From NCBI RefSeq assembly GCF_001665875.1, contig NZ_LZTA01000097.1, positions 124,001 through 188,000 on the forward strand: 64,000 nt of DNA. Reading direction: 5' to 3'. Each line of letters starts with the position of its first letter. The first letter of the stretch is position 1. The translations under genes and the position numbers were made by a program. Below are positions 1 to 8,867 of the stretch, in pieces. Source of the stretch: Mycobacterium sp. 852002-40037_SCH5390672 (GTDB lineage: Bacteria; Actinomycetota; Actinomycetes; Mycobacteriales; Mycobacteriaceae). The notes under the pieces are model-generated. The model saw nothing but the letters and a program-made list of their open reading frames with translations, had not been told where the DNA came from and did not search any database.

Positions 1-174
1 CGCGAACCAGTCCCACATGCCTTCTCCGGCGGCTTGCAGGAACACCCGCGCGAACGGATCGCGGATCAGCGGGTTCTCACTCTCGGTCTCCGCGGCCCGG
101 GCCGCCGCCACACCCAGCGCCGTGGCCCCCACGCTCTCGGTGATCTCCCAGCTGTCGTCGTCCGTCCTGGCCAC
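1..174 (-). CDS. SAM-dependent methyltransferase, N-terminal part (runs off window)
   Basis: Only the first 58 codons are present; the gene continues past base 1. The peptide begins VARTDDDSWEITESVGATAL, followed by a stretch like AARAAETESENPLIRDPFAR. This opening is typical of the large mycobacterial family of putative S-adenosylmethionine-dependent methyltransferases (TIGR00027/leucine carboxymethyltransferase-like). The GTG start at 174 is preceded by a G-rich Shine-Dalgarno run (GGGGGG). The SAM-binding core lies outside the window, so substrate and activity cannot be judged. It is divergent from the gene at 343, with a 168-bp AT-richer intergenic stretch that probably holds both promoters. 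Confidence 0.75.
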   Translation of the reverse strand, partial: MARTDDDSWEITESVGATALGVAAARAAETESENPLIRDPFARVFLQAAGEGMWDWFA

Positions 175-342
175 GCCGCTGCCCCCCAATTCGCTAGCAC
201 GCCTACCTACCCGACCCTACGCGTGCCGGATGAGCGGGAGCTGTCAACGAACCGGGTATTTACGTTAACTTGTCGGCGGGCAATTCAGCAGGCGGTAAGC
301 GAGGTGTCAGCGGTGCCGGGCAATCCGAAGGATCGTTAATAC

Positions 343-2718
343 ATGCGAGTTGACGGGCGCGACATCTTCGTTTCCGGCAGCTTGCTGCAGCCGTTGACCC
401 GGCGGACCAATGACATCCTGCGGCTGGTGCTGGCCTCGCTCTTCCTGGCGCTGGTGATCACGGGGTCGGTGATCACCCGTCCGCAGTGGATAGCGCTGGA
501 GAAATCCGTCTCGCAGATCGTCGGCGTTTTGTCGCCCACGCAATCCGACGCGGTGTACCTGGTCTACGGAGTGGCGATCGTGGCATTGCCGTTCATGATC
601 CTCATCGGCCTGATCGTGGCCGGGCAGTGGAAACTGCTGGGCGCGTACGCCGCCGCGGGGCTGAGCGCGATCGTGTTGTTGTCGATCAGCGGCACCGGCC
701 TGGCCGCGCCGCGGTGGCACTTCGACGCCCTCGACCGGCTGACCACCCTGCCGGCGCAGTTGCTCGATGACCCTCGGTGGATCGGGATGCTGGCGGCGGT
801 GCTGACTGTTTCGGGTCCCTGGCTGCCGGCGCGGTGGCGCCGTTGGTGGTGGGCGCTGCTGCTGGCGTTCGTGCCCATCCATCTGGTGATCAGCGCCATC
901 GTCCCGGCGCGCTCGTTGGTGGGCCTGGCGGTCGGGTGGGTGGTGGGCGCGCTGGTGGTGCTCGTCGTCGGCACTCCGGGGCTCGAGGTGCCACTGGATG
1001 CCGCGGTGCGCGCCCTGGCCAAGCGCGGCTTCGCCGTCTCGCGGCTCACCGTGGTGCGCCCGGCCGGGCGGGGCCCGCTGATTCTTTCGGCCGACGGTGA
1101 ACATCTCGGTGAAACTGCGCTGATCGAGTTGTACGGCCCGCATCAACGCAGCGGCGGAGCGCTGCGCCAACTCTGGGGAAAGCTGAAGCTGCGCGACGCC
1201 GAGACCGCGCCCCTGGTGACCTCCATGCGGCGGGCCGTGGAGCATCGCGCATTGATGGCGATCGCCATAGGTGAGGCGGGCCTGGCCAACACGGCGACGG
1301 TCGCCGTCGCCCCGCTGGACCGGGGGTGGATGCTGTACTCGCACCGGCCCCCGCGCGGCACACCCATCGACGAATGCGCGCAGTCGACTCCCGTTGGCCG
1401 GCTGTGGGAATCGCTGCGAGACCTCAACGACCGCCAGATCGCCCACGGCGACCTGCGCAGCCACCACATCACCGTGGAGGACGACACCGTGATGTTCGGC
1501 GGGTTCGGCAGTGCCGAATACGGAGCGACCGATGCCCAACTTCAATCCGACATCGCACAGCTGCTGGTTACCACCGCCGCCCTGTACGAACCGAAGTCCG
1601 CGGTGCGCGCGGCCATTGACGTGTTCGGCAAGGACACCATCCTGAGCGCGTCGCGCCGGCTCACGAAAGTCGCTGTGCCGCGATTCATCCGGCGGTCGGT
1701 ACCGGACGCCGGCGCCGTCATCTCCGGTGCGCGGGCGGAGGTCAAGCGCCAAACCGGCGCCGATCAGATCAAGCCCCAGACCATTACCAGGTTCACCCGC
1801 AGCCAGATCGTCCAGCTGGTGCTGTTCGGTGCGCTGGTTTATGTCGCGTACCCGTTCATCAGCACGGCACCGACGTTCTTCTCCCAGCTGAGGACCGCGA
1901 ACTGGTGGTGGGCGCTGGGGGGCTTGGTGGTGTCGGCGCTGACGTACGTCGGTGCGGCCGCCGCGTTGTGGGCCTGCGCCGACGGCATGGTGAATTTCTG
2001 GACCTTGTCAATCGCCCAGGTGGCCAACACTTTTGCCGCAACCACCACTCCGGCCGGCGTGGGCGGGCTGGCGCTGAGCACGCGGTTCTTGCAGAAGAGT
2101 GGCTTGTCGGCGATGCGAGCGACCGCGGCGGTGGCGCTGCAGCAGTCGGTACAGGTGATCGCGCACCTTGCGCTGCTGGTCTTGTTCAGCGCCGCAGCCG
2201 GCGCGTCGATGAACCTGCGGCATTTCGTCCCGAGCGCGACCTTGCTGTACCTGATCGCGGGGATCGCGCTGGGCATCATCGGCACGTTCCTGTTCGTGCC
2301 CACGCTGCGCAAGTGGCTGGCGACCGAGGTGCGCCCCAAGCTGAACGAGGTGGCGACCGATCTGGTCAAGCTCGCCCGCGAACCACGGCGGCTGGCCCTG
2401 ATCCTGCTGGGTTGTGCGGGCACCACGCTCGGCGCGGCGCTGGCGTTATGGGCCAGCATCGAGGCCTTCGGCGGTGGAACAACTTTCGTCGCCGTCACCG
2501 TGGTCACCATGGTCGGCGGGACGCTGGCCTCCGCCGCGCCCACGCCGGGCGGTGTCGGGGCGGTCGAAGCGGCGCTGATCGGTGGCCTCGCCGCGTTCGG
2601 CGTGCCGGCCGCCGTCGGTGTGCCGTCCGTCCTGCTGTACCGGGTACTGACCTGCTGGCTGCCGGTCTTCGTCGGCTGGCCGGTGATGCGCTGGTTGACC
2701 ACCAACGAAATGGTCTGA
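343..2718 (+). CDS. Membrane protein: degenerate kinase-like domain fused to flippase-like domain (Rv0585c-like)
   Basis: A 791-residue protein with three parts. Residues ~20-210 hold several hydrophobic segments. Residues ~260-450 are soluble and look like an aminoglycoside-phosphotransferase/protein-kinase fold: HGDLR (~368) fits a catalytic loop, but the DFG-like position reads GGFGSAE, without the metal-binding Asp. Residues ~480-785 form a second multi-pass domain of the LPG-synthase-TM/UPF0104 flippase-like family, including the motif TPGGVGAVEAALIGG near 735. Size and order match my memory of Mtb Rv0585c (~795 aa), which also neighbours the mannosidase and lpqN. A role in moving or sensing a lipid-linked envelope precursor is inference. 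It converges on the mannosidase gene with 6 bp between stops. Confidence 0.75.
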   Translation: MRVDGRDIFVSGSLLQPLTRRTNDILRLVLASLFLALVITGSVITRPQWIALEKSVSQIVGVLSPTQSDAVYLVYGVAIVALPFMILIGLIVAGQWKLLGAYAAAGLSAIVLLSISGTGLAAPRWHFDALDRLTTLPAQLLDDPRWIGMLAAVLTVSGPWLPARWRRWWWALLLAFVPIHLVISAIVPARSLVGLAVGWVVGALVVLVVGTPGLEVPLDAAVRALAKRGFAVSRLTVVRPAGRGPLILSADGEHLGETALIELYGPHQRSGGALRQLWGKLKLRDAETAPLVTSMRRAVEHRALMAIAIGEAGLANTATVAVAPLDRGWMLYSHRPPRGTPIDECAQSTPVGRLWESLRDLNDRQIAHGDLRSHHITVEDDTVMFGGFGSAEYGATDAQLQSDIAQLLVTTAALYEPKSAVRAAIDVFGKDTILSASRRLTKVAVPRFIRRSVPDAGAVISGARAEVKRQTGADQIKPQTITRFTRSQIVQLVLFGALVYVAYPFISTAPTFFSQLRTANWWWALGGLVVSALTYVGAAAALWACADGMVNFWTLSIAQVANTFAATTTPAGVGGLALSTRFLQKSGLSAMRATAAVALQQSVQVIAHLALLVLFSAAAGASMNLRHFVPSATLLYLIAGIALGIIGTFLFVPTLRKWLATEVRPKLNEVATDLVKLAREPRRLALILLGCAGTTLGAALALWASIEAFGGGTTFVAVTVVTMVGGTLASAAPTPGGVGAVEAALIGGLAAFGVPAAVGVPSVLLYRVLTCWLPVFVGWPVMRWLTTNEMV

Positions 2719-2724
2719 GGACGC

Positions 2725-5361
2725 TCAGGAGTTTTCGGACTCGGCCTGCGTGACCACGAGAACGGTTGAAGTGCGCACGCTTTGGCCGACGCTGGTGGTC
2801 AAAGACACCAGGTAGTAATCCTCGGGCACCGACTGTGCGACCGTGATAGGGACGGTGACGCTGGCCGAGCCGTCGGCGGCGAATTGACCAGACGTCGGCT
2901 TCACGCTGATTCCGACATCGGAGGACGTCCCGGCCAGGGCGTAGCCTTCGCCGGCGCCGGTCATGCGCTGCGCATCGAGGGTCACGGTGCCGGTGTGCCC
3001 GGGTGCGATGGTGACGACGGGTTGAGAAACGTTGACGGCCAACGCCGAGCTACCCTCCGCGAACGACGGTGGGGAATCCGCTTCGGCTGTGCCCCAATGC
3101 TTGTCGGGGTAGGCCGCAAGCGAGAACGCCAGCGTGCCCCCAGTACGGATGATCGACTCGGGCAGCGAGGTGTGCTGGGTGGCCTGGCCGTCGACCTTCA
3201 GGCCGCTGATGTATTTGAGGTGGTGTGGTCCGGATGCGCCCGGGGCAAAGATGCGGATGGACTTGTTTGCGGGCAAGGCGATTTCGACACGGTCGAAAAG
3301 CGGTGCGCCCATGGTCAGGATCGGCGTTCCCGGGGTGGCCGGGTACAGGCCCAGCGCCGCCCACACGTACCAGCTGGCCAGCGCGCCCAGGTCGTCGTTG
3401 CCCGGCTCACCGTCGGCGGTCGGACCGAAGAGCCCGCGCACCCGGTCGACCGTGTACTGCGTCTTCCACGGTTGACCAATGTAGTTGTACAGCCACGGCA
3501 CACCGAAACTCGGTTCGTTACCGGCCCACAGGTAGGGCTGGTTGGGGCCGACATTGAGCTTCTCGGTGAAGCGGTCGAGCCGGTCGGCCACGGTCTGGCG
3601 GCCGCCGAGCGCGGTCACCAGGCCGGCAACATTGTGCGGCACCGACCAGACGTACTGTTCGGCGTTGCCCTCGTCGTACCCGACCTGGCCGAAATTTTCC
3701 GGCACGACCGCAAACCCGGGGCCGGGGCGGAAGAATCCGGTCCAGCTGCGCGGCAGGATGTATCGGGTGGTCGGGTTGAACAGGTTCTGCCAATACTGAG
3801 CCCGGTTCGCAAATTCTGCGGCGGTCGCGGCATCGCCCAGCGAGCCGGCGAATCGGGAAATGGTGAAGTCGTCGACCGACCACTCGAGGGTGATCGACGC
3901 GTCGGCGATCCAGCCGTTGCGGCCGAACTCCAACGTGAACGGCGCATAGCCCAGCCGCAGGTAGGTGCCGATGCCGCGGCGTGCCACATAGCCGCTTAGA
4001 CCCGCACCACCTTTGGTCGCCCCGTCCACCATGTAGCGCAACGCCGTTTTTCCGTCGAAGTCTTTGGCGCCGAACATATTCAGGTTCACGATGAGCGGTA
4101 CCACGCTGTCCCCGCTCATCTCGCCGGTCGCGGCGTTGGCGAACGCCCAGCGCGGCAGCGCGCCGCTCTGCTCGGCGTCGTTCACCAGCGATTGGGCCAT
4201 GTCGCCGGCCCGGTCGGGGAACAGCAACGCCTGCAACGCCGCCAGGCATCGGTAGGTGTCCCAGTCCGAAAAGTTGGCGTACTGCGTGTGGCCGGCAGCC
4301 ACGGTGTGAATGGCACCGTCGAACCCGACGTAGCGTCCGTCGGCGTCGTTGAACATGTTGGGGTGCAACAGCGATCGATACAGGGAGGTGTAGAAGGTGG
4401 TCAGATCGTCGGCATTCCTGCCGGCGACCGACACCCGGGACAGCGCTGCGTTCCATTCCCTGGACGCGGCGGCGCGGACGTCGTCGAAGCCCGCCGTATC
4501 CTCGGCCGCCAAATTCGCCCGCGCCCCCTCGATACCGACGTAGGAGATCGCGGTGCGCACCTCGAGCGTCGCGCCGGCCGGGAACTCCACATAACCGCCG
4601 CTGTACGGCGCGTTCGCGCTGCGGGCGCCGGCGTAAACCGCACTGCCATCCCAGGATCCGTACGAGGTGAAGGGCTGGCTGAACTTCATCGCGAAATACA
4701 CCGTGTAGGCGTTCGGCTTGTCGCAGAATCCGCCGCTGGTGGCCCACCCCGTGATCGTCGTGTTGTCCTCGCCGATCTGGATCGTCGCGCGGGAATTGCC
4801 CGCCAGCGACGAGCCGGAGCGCACCTGGAGCAGCGCGGGGCGTCCGTTGCGGGGATAACTGAATCGGCCGACGCCCGTGTGCGCGGTGGCGGTGAGTTCC
4901 GCTTTCACCCCGGTGCCGGGGAACCGCACCGTGTAGTAGCCGGGCACACCCTGCTCGGTGTCGTCGTGGGCGATCCTTTCGGCCGCGTTCCAGGGTTGCA
5001 GGCCGACTTCACCGGTGACCGGCAGCATGGAGATGTCGCCGAACGCAGCGCATCCCACCGAGGCGTGGGTCATGCTGAAGCCGGTGGCGCGCGGGTTGTC
5101 GTAGTTGTAGCCGGCGTAGTTGCCCACGGTGTCCGGCGAGTACTGCACCATCCCGAACGGCACGGTGGCGCCCGGGAAGTTGTTGATCTCTCCCACCGTC
5201 TCGCCGCCCGTCCCGGTGCCGATGAGCGTCGCAACGTGGTCGACCGGATTCGCCACGAACACGGGCGGGCCGTCGTATCCCCTCGGGGGTGCCGCCGCGA
5301 TGAAGACCATGAAGACAGCCGAGGCCGCGATGACCGCAATGAGGGCCCGCCGCGACCGCAT
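2725..5361 (-). CDS. Secreted GH92 alpha-1,2-mannosidase (Rv0584-like)
   Basis: An 878-residue exported protein. It starts with a basic n-region (MRSRR), a hydrophobic core (ALIAVIAASAVFMVFIA) and then a mature part, so a Sec signal peptide or anchor is likely. The body has hallmarks of glycoside hydrolase family 92, calcium-dependent exo-acting alpha-mannosidases: VDHVATLIGTGTGGETVG near the N-terminus, AGNEPSFGVPWLYN (~610) and GNDDLGALASWYVWAALGLY (~650-670), the last being the family's conserved acidic motif. Length equals the Mtb Rv0584 product I recall (877 aa). Likely substrates are mannose caps on lipoarabinomannan or host/fungal mannans; that is inference. The C-terminal ~100 residues look like a beta-sandwich extension. 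It is divergent from lpqN across 200 bp. Confidence 0.85.
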   Translation of the reverse strand: MRSRRALIAVIAASAVFMVFIAAAPPRGYDGPPVFVANPVDHVATLIGTGTGGETVGEINNFPGATVPFGMVQYSPDTVGNYAGYNYDNPRATGFSMTHASVGCAAFGDISMLPVTGEVGLQPWNAAERIAHDDTEQGVPGYYTVRFPGTGVKAELTATAHTGVGRFSYPRNGRPALLQVRSGSSLAGNSRATIQIGEDNTTITGWATSGGFCDKPNAYTVYFAMKFSQPFTSYGSWDGSAVYAGARSANAPYSGGYVEFPAGATLEVRTAISYVGIEGARANLAAEDTAGFDDVRAAASREWNAALSRVSVAGRNADDLTTFYTSLYRSLLHPNMFNDADGRYVGFDGAIHTVAAGHTQYANFSDWDTYRCLAALQALLFPDRAGDMAQSLVNDAEQSGALPRWAFANAATGEMSGDSVVPLIVNLNMFGAKDFDGKTALRYMVDGATKGGAGLSGYVARRGIGTYLRLGYAPFTLEFGRNGWIADASITLEWSVDDFTISRFAGSLGDAATAAEFANRAQYWQNLFNPTTRYILPRSWTGFFRPGPGFAVVPENFGQVGYDEGNAEQYVWSVPHNVAGLVTALGGRQTVADRLDRFTEKLNVGPNQPYLWAGNEPSFGVPWLYNYIGQPWKTQYTVDRVRGLFGPTADGEPGNDDLGALASWYVWAALGLYPATPGTPILTMGAPLFDRVEIALPANKSIRIFAPGASGPHHLKYISGLKVDGQATQHTSLPESIIRTGGTLAFSLAAYPDKHWGTAEADSPPSFAEGSSALAVNVSQPVVTIAPGHTGTVTLDAQRMTGAGEGYALAGTSSDVGISVKPTSGQFAADGSASVTVPITVAQSVPEDYYLVSLTTSVGQSVRTSTVLVVTQAESENS

Positions 5362-5561
5362 ACCTGTCTAATACTGGAAAACGACTGAATAACGGCGTAT
5401 TCGCGTGGCGTTTTGGCCGTCGAGTTGGATAACGATTGGCGGATAGCCGGGGTTCGGTCAAAAGGTCCAAAAGATACCGGCAAAGTTGTAGATCATTTCG
5501 GCTACTGTCATTCCAGCTTGGCTGGCGCTGGTACCGGCCTTAATTTTCGGGAGTTTGATTA

Positions 5562-6245
5562 ATGAAACATTTGACCCTAGCAACTATCCCCGTGGCGCTG
5601 AGTTTGGCGCTGGTCGGTTGCGGCCACGGCCACAAATCCGGTGATAAAACGTCGACGTCCACATCCGCGTCGACGACAATGTCGACTGCTACGTCTGGGT
5701 CGTCGCAAGCCAGCACACCACCGGCGGCGAAGGCCAAGTACACCATCGCCGACTACGTCAAGGACAACAACATCTCCGAGACGCCCGTGCACCACGGCGA
5801 TCCGGGCCCGAACGTCGACCTGCCCGTGCCCGCGGGCTGGCAGCTCAACCAGAATGCCGGCACCTCCTACGGCGGCATCGTGCAGAGTCAGCCGGCCAAT
5901 CCCTCCGATCCGCCCACCGTCTCGGCGCTGTTCTCCAAGCTGACCGGCAATGTGGACGCTGCGAAGATCCTTCAAGCCGCCCCCGGCGAGGTGCAGAATT
6001 TGCCCGGATATGACGGGCCCGGTGACGGTTCGGCGGCCACACTCGGCGGTTTCCAGGCCTGGCAGCTGGGCGGCACGTACCAGAAGGGCGGCAAAACCCG
6101 CGTCATCGCGCAGAAGACGGTGGTGATCCCCAGCCAGGGCGCAATCTATGTGCTCCAGCTCAACGCCGACGGCCTGGAGAGCGACCAACTGCCGTTGATG
6201 GATGCCACCCACACCATCGACGACCAGATCACCATCACCGGCTGA
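5562..6245 (+). CDS. lpqN: Lipoprotein LpqN
   Basis: A 227-residue lipoprotein. The signal peptide ends with a lipobox LVGC, placing the lipidated Cys at residue 20. A Ser/Thr-rich flexible linker follows (~28-50), then a compact domain of the LpqN/LpqT family (Mtb Rv0583c, ~228 aa). In Mtb, LpqN has been reported to interact with trehalose dimycolate-related mycolate machinery and to affect host interaction; I carry that over by family only. It sits beside a mannosidase and a membrane flippase-like protein as in Mtb. ATG at 5562 follows a GGGAG ribosome-binding site. The 200-bp upstream region is AT-richer than average and probably carries divergent promoters. Confidence 0.88.
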   Translation: MKHLTLATIPVALSLALVGCGHGHKSGDKTSTSTSASTTMSTATSGSSQASTPPAAKAKYTIADYVKDNNISETPVHHGDPGPNVDLPVPAGWQLNQNAGTSYGGIVQSQPANPSDPPTVSALFSKLTGNVDAAKILQAAPGEVQNLPGYDGPGDGSAATLGGFQAWQLGGTYQKGGKTRVIAQKTVVIPSQGAIYVLQLNADGLESDQLPLMDATHTIDDQITITG

Positions 6246-6335
6246 GTCCAGATGCGCGGGCCGCGGAGACCGGCGAGCTCCGCGGCTTGCCCCGCATCGC
6301 TAGGCCCGGGGCCCGGTGGGCTCTACGGTGAACGC

Positions 6336-6821
6336 ATGACAGAGCAGTCGTATGCGGTGGACGCCGGGCACCCGCCCTCGGTGCTGATGCGGTTTATCAA
6401 TCCGATGATGAGGTTTCTGCTTCGGACTCCGCTCGCAGGCCCGGCCCGTAAGCAGCTGATGGTGCTCAGTTTCACCGGGCGCAAGACGGGACACCCGTAT
6501 TCAATTCCGTTGAGCGCTCATGTGATCGGCGATGACCTGTACGCGCTGACCGGCGCTGGATGGAAGCAGAACTTCCGCGACGGCGCACCGGTGCAGGTCG
6601 TTTACGACGGCAAGACGACCGCGATGCGCGGTGAGCTCATCCGCGACCGGGCCGTCGTCTCCGATCTGTTGTTTCGCTGCGCCGAGTCCTATGGCTTCCG
6701 GCGCGCACAACGCATGATCGGACTGAAGTTTCGCGACCAGCGCATACCGACACGCGATGAGTTCGCCGAGGCGGTCGACCGGCTGCATCTGGGTGCGGTC
6801 CGGCTGAGTCCGGACGAGTAG
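6336..6821 (+). CDS. Deazaflavin-dependent nitroreductase/quinone reductase-family protein
   Basis: A 161-residue protein with the hallmark LSFTGRKTGHPYSIPL (~45-60) followed by a short beta-barrel segment, as in the mycobacterial Ddn/PNPOx-like split-barrel family that binds F420H2, heme or other cofactors. The motif GRKxG-x2-x2-PL is the main evidence. The enzyme's substrate and true cofactor cannot be read from sequence. I chose ATG 6336 because residues 1-28 of the longer frame are proline/glycine-rich and unlike the family. It lies between lpqN and a convergent PAS-ANTAR gene. Two further family members occur in this window, one intact (47960) and one broken (35255). Confidence 0.65.
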   Translation: MTEQSYAVDAGHPPSVLMRFINPMMRFLLRTPLAGPARKQLMVLSFTGRKTGHPYSIPLSAHVIGDDLYALTGAGWKQNFRDGAPVQVVYDGKTTAMRGELIRDRAVVSDLLFRCAESYGFRRAQRMIGLKFRDQRIPTRDEFAEAVDRLHLGAVRLSPDE

Positions 6822-6833
6822 GACCGAGCCCGC

Positions 6834-7619
6834 TCAGGTGGTGTCGTCGGTGCTGGGCGCGCGCAGGTGCGGGCTGCGCAGGCGCTGGTCGAATCGCGAG
6901 CGCGCGGTGATGACCTCTTTGCCCAGCGCCGCGAAGTCTTCGGCGATCCGTTGGGCGAGCAGTCCGAGCTTCGTGTTTTCCGACTGGGACAGCGTTTTGA
7001 GCATGTTGAAGGCGGCGTCCTCGTCGATGCCGTAGATCAGCATCAGCATGCCTTTGGTGCGGTCGATCACGCCGCGGCGCCCGGCGATTTCGGCGACCTT
7101 CGCGCTGATGGATTCCTCCCGGCTGCGGACGGGCGCGGGGATGAGTTCGAGGTAAAAGCCGTGGGTTCCGACGACTTCCCCGTCGTCATCGCAGAATTGG
7201 TCGCCCACCACCAGGACGTGGTGGATGATGCCGCCGGTGTCCACGATGCGATGCCGCGTGGAAAAAGCCTGACGGCGCCTGATCATGTCATTGATGCCGT
7301 CGGCAACCTGAGGACGGTCGGCCGGATGCTTGTGCGAGAGCACCAGTTCCGTGGTGGGCGTCACGGTGCCGGGTTTGTAACCGTGCATGCGCTGCACCTG
7401 GTCGGACCACACCCAGCGCTGGCCTTCGAAGTAGAAGCGGAACCAGCCCGCGGATTGCGGCGTCGCGCCGGCCAGGCCACGCTCGATCGCCGCGGCTTGG
7501 TTATCTAGTTCCCAAGCCACGGCTGACGTTTCGCGTTGCGGGTGATCGAGTTGGCGGCCGAAAGCAGTAGCGATCGCGCGTCGATCGCTACTGCTCGGGC
7601 GGGAAAGCCGGCACTGCAC
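6834..7619 (-). CDS. PAS-ANTAR domain regulatory protein
   Basis: Up to 261 residues. The centre (~70-165) is a PAS fold (GWFRFYFEGQRWVWSDQVQR, then a typical H-P-x-D segment). The C-terminal half (~170-235) is an ANTAR domain (GRRGVIDRTKGMLMLIYGID, then AFNMLKTLSQ), an RNA-binding module used for transcription antitermination. It should therefore be a sensor-antiterminator; ligand unknown. The start is unsure. GTG 7619 gives 261 aa but runs through a perfect palindrome (7563-7595). An internal GTG at 7520 would give 228 aa and leave the palindrome in the leader. Neither has a good ribosome-binding site. It lies downstream of galK on the same strand, separated by 147 bp with a hairpin. Confidence 0.78.
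   Translation of the reverse strand: MQCRLSRPSSSDRRAIATAFGRQLDHPQRETSAVAWELDNQAAAIERGLAGATPQSAGWFRFYFEGQRWVWSDQVQRMHGYKPGTVTPTTELVLSHKHPADRPQVADGINDMIRRRQAFSTRHRIVDTGGIIHHVLVVGDQFCDDDGEVVGTHGFYLELIPAPVRSREESISAKVAEIAGRRGVIDRTKGMLMLIYGIDEDAAFNMLKTLSQSENTKLGLLAQRIAEDFAALGKEVITARSRFDQRLRSPHLRAPSTDDTT
7563..7595. promoter_or_regulatory. Perfect 14-bp inverted repeat at 5' end of PAS-ANTAR gene
   Basis: The arms AGCAGTAGCGATCG (7563-7576) and CGATCGCTACTGCT (7582-7595) are exact reverse complements around the 5-nt spacer CGCGT. In the minus-strand direction it lies 43-75 nt upstream of the alternative GTG start at 7520. It could be a protein operator or a leader-RNA hairpin. ANTAR proteins recognise paired hexaloop hairpins, and this single hairpin has a 5-nt loop, so self-regulation through that exact mode is not shown. 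Confidence 0.6.
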
Positions 7620-7713
7620 CTGCAGGAGTGAGGAAACCCCATGGCGGTCAGGTTACATTTCCTGACCACTGGTCACGGCGGAATGACGAAATTGGCGGGA
7701 GAGTAAGTTTGGG

Positions 7714-7743
7714 GGCGGCTCAGCGGACGCGCCGCTGTCCGCC
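7714..7743 (-). terminator. GC-rich hairpin downstream of galK
   Basis: CAGCGG (7721-7726) pairs with CCGCTG (7732-7737), and outer GGCGG (7714-7718) pairs with CCGCC (7739-7743) around a small internal loop. It lies between the galK stop (7767) and the PAS-ANTAR gene. There is no U-tract, which is usual for mycobacterial candidate terminators, so function is tentative. Confidence 0.35.
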
Positions 7744-7766
7744 GCCCGAGGTTGACGCCGGCTCCC

Positions 7767-8867
7767 TCACGCAAGTCCCGCGCCCGCGGCCGCGTGGGTT
7801 CGGGTGACGGTGGGTTGCTCGAAGCCGGCGTCGACCGCGGCCCGCTGCACCGCCTCGCCGACCGCGTCCGCCCGGTCCAGCGGGACCAGGGCGATCACAC
7901 AGCCGCCGAATCCGCCGCCGGTCATCCGGGCCCCCAGCGCGCCCGCGCGCACGGCGGTGTCGGCGATCAGGTCGATGCGTTCGGTGGTGATGCCGAAGTC
8001 GTCACGCATGGAGTGGTGTGAGGCGGTGAAAATCCGCCCGGCTTCGGCGTAGTCCGACTTTCGCAGCGCGGCAACGCAATCGATGACCCTCTGGTTTTCG
8101 GTGAGCACGTGGCGGGCGCGACGGGCGTCGACAGGGTCACGCACGCCGGCCAAGACGGCGGGCCCCTGATGGCCCGCGATGTCCTGCACCTCGCGCAGGG
8201 AGGACGCCGACAGATCGGCGGCCGCCCGCTCGCACGACGCGCGCCGCGCCGCGTAATCGCCGCCGGCATGGCTGTGGCGTTCCCGGGAGTCGATCAGTAA
8301 CAACGCAACATCCGCGGCGGCCGGGTCGAAAACCACCGGCGTGACAGTGAGGTCGGCGAAGTCGATCAGCACGGCCGTCGTTTCCCGGCCGAAGAGCGAG
8401 GCGAACTGGTCGAGCAAACCCGTTGGCGCGCCGACGTACTCGTTTTCGGCGCGCTGGGCCAGCCGGGCCTGTTCTCCTGCGTCGATGCGGACACCGGCGG
8501 CAGACGCGATCGCGCCCAGCGCCGCGCATTCCAGCGCCGCCGACGACGACAGGCCCGACCCCATTTCCACGTCACTGGTGATCGACATCGTGCCGCCCGG
8601 CACCGGGTGGCCGCCCTGGCGCAGCGCCCACATCACGCCGGCCACATAGGCCGCCCAACCGCCCACCTCACCGGGAACGGTGCCGATCCGAACGCGCACC
8701 GGGGCGTGCGCGCGGTCACTGACCACGGTGATCGCGTCATCGTCGGCGGGCGTGAACGTCGCCACGGTGCGCTGCGGCAATGCGAGGGGCAGCGCGAAAC
8801 CCAGGTTGTAGTCGGTATGTTCGCCGATCAGGTTGATCCGTCCCGGTGCGGCGTAGCGGATCGTCAT
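7767..8867 (-). CDS. galK: Galactokinase GalK
   Basis: A 366-residue GHMP-family kinase that phosphorylates galactose at C1 using ATP (Leloir pathway, cytosol). The galactokinase signature GRINLIGEHTDYN is at residues 9-21, the ATP-binding GHMP motif GSGLSSSAALE near 100-110, and motif 3 GARMTGGGFGGC near 320. Length fits the family (about 360-390). The ATG at 8867 overlaps the galT stop by four bases (ATGA), so galT and galK are translationally coupled. The substrate-defining Glu-His-Thr-Asp cluster is present. Corresponds to Mtb Rv0620 by memory. Confidence 0.95.
   Translation of the reverse strand: MTIRYAAPGRINLIGEHTDYNLGFALPLALPQRTVATFTPADDDAITVVSDRAHAPVRVRIGTVPGEVGGWAAYVAGVMWALRQGGHPVPGGTMSITSDVEMGSGLSSSAALECAALGAIASAAGVRIDAGEQARLAQRAENEYVGAPTGLLDQFASLFGRETTAVLIDFADLTVTPVVFDPAAADVALLLIDSRERHSHAGGDYAARRASCERAAADLSASSLREVQDIAGHQGPAVLAGVRDPVDARRARHVLTENQRVIDCVAALRKSDYAEAGRIFTASHHSMRDDFGITTERIDLIADTAVRAGALGARMTGGGFGGCVIALVPLDRADAVGEAVQRAAVDAGFEQPTVTRTHAAAGAGLA

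Noticed and set aside
307..1752. Long open frame on the minus strand opposite the kinase/flippase-like gene
   Set aside because: The peptide is Arg/Ala/Gly/His-rich without motifs, as expected from the antisense of a high-GC gene. The plus-strand gene has clear domains.
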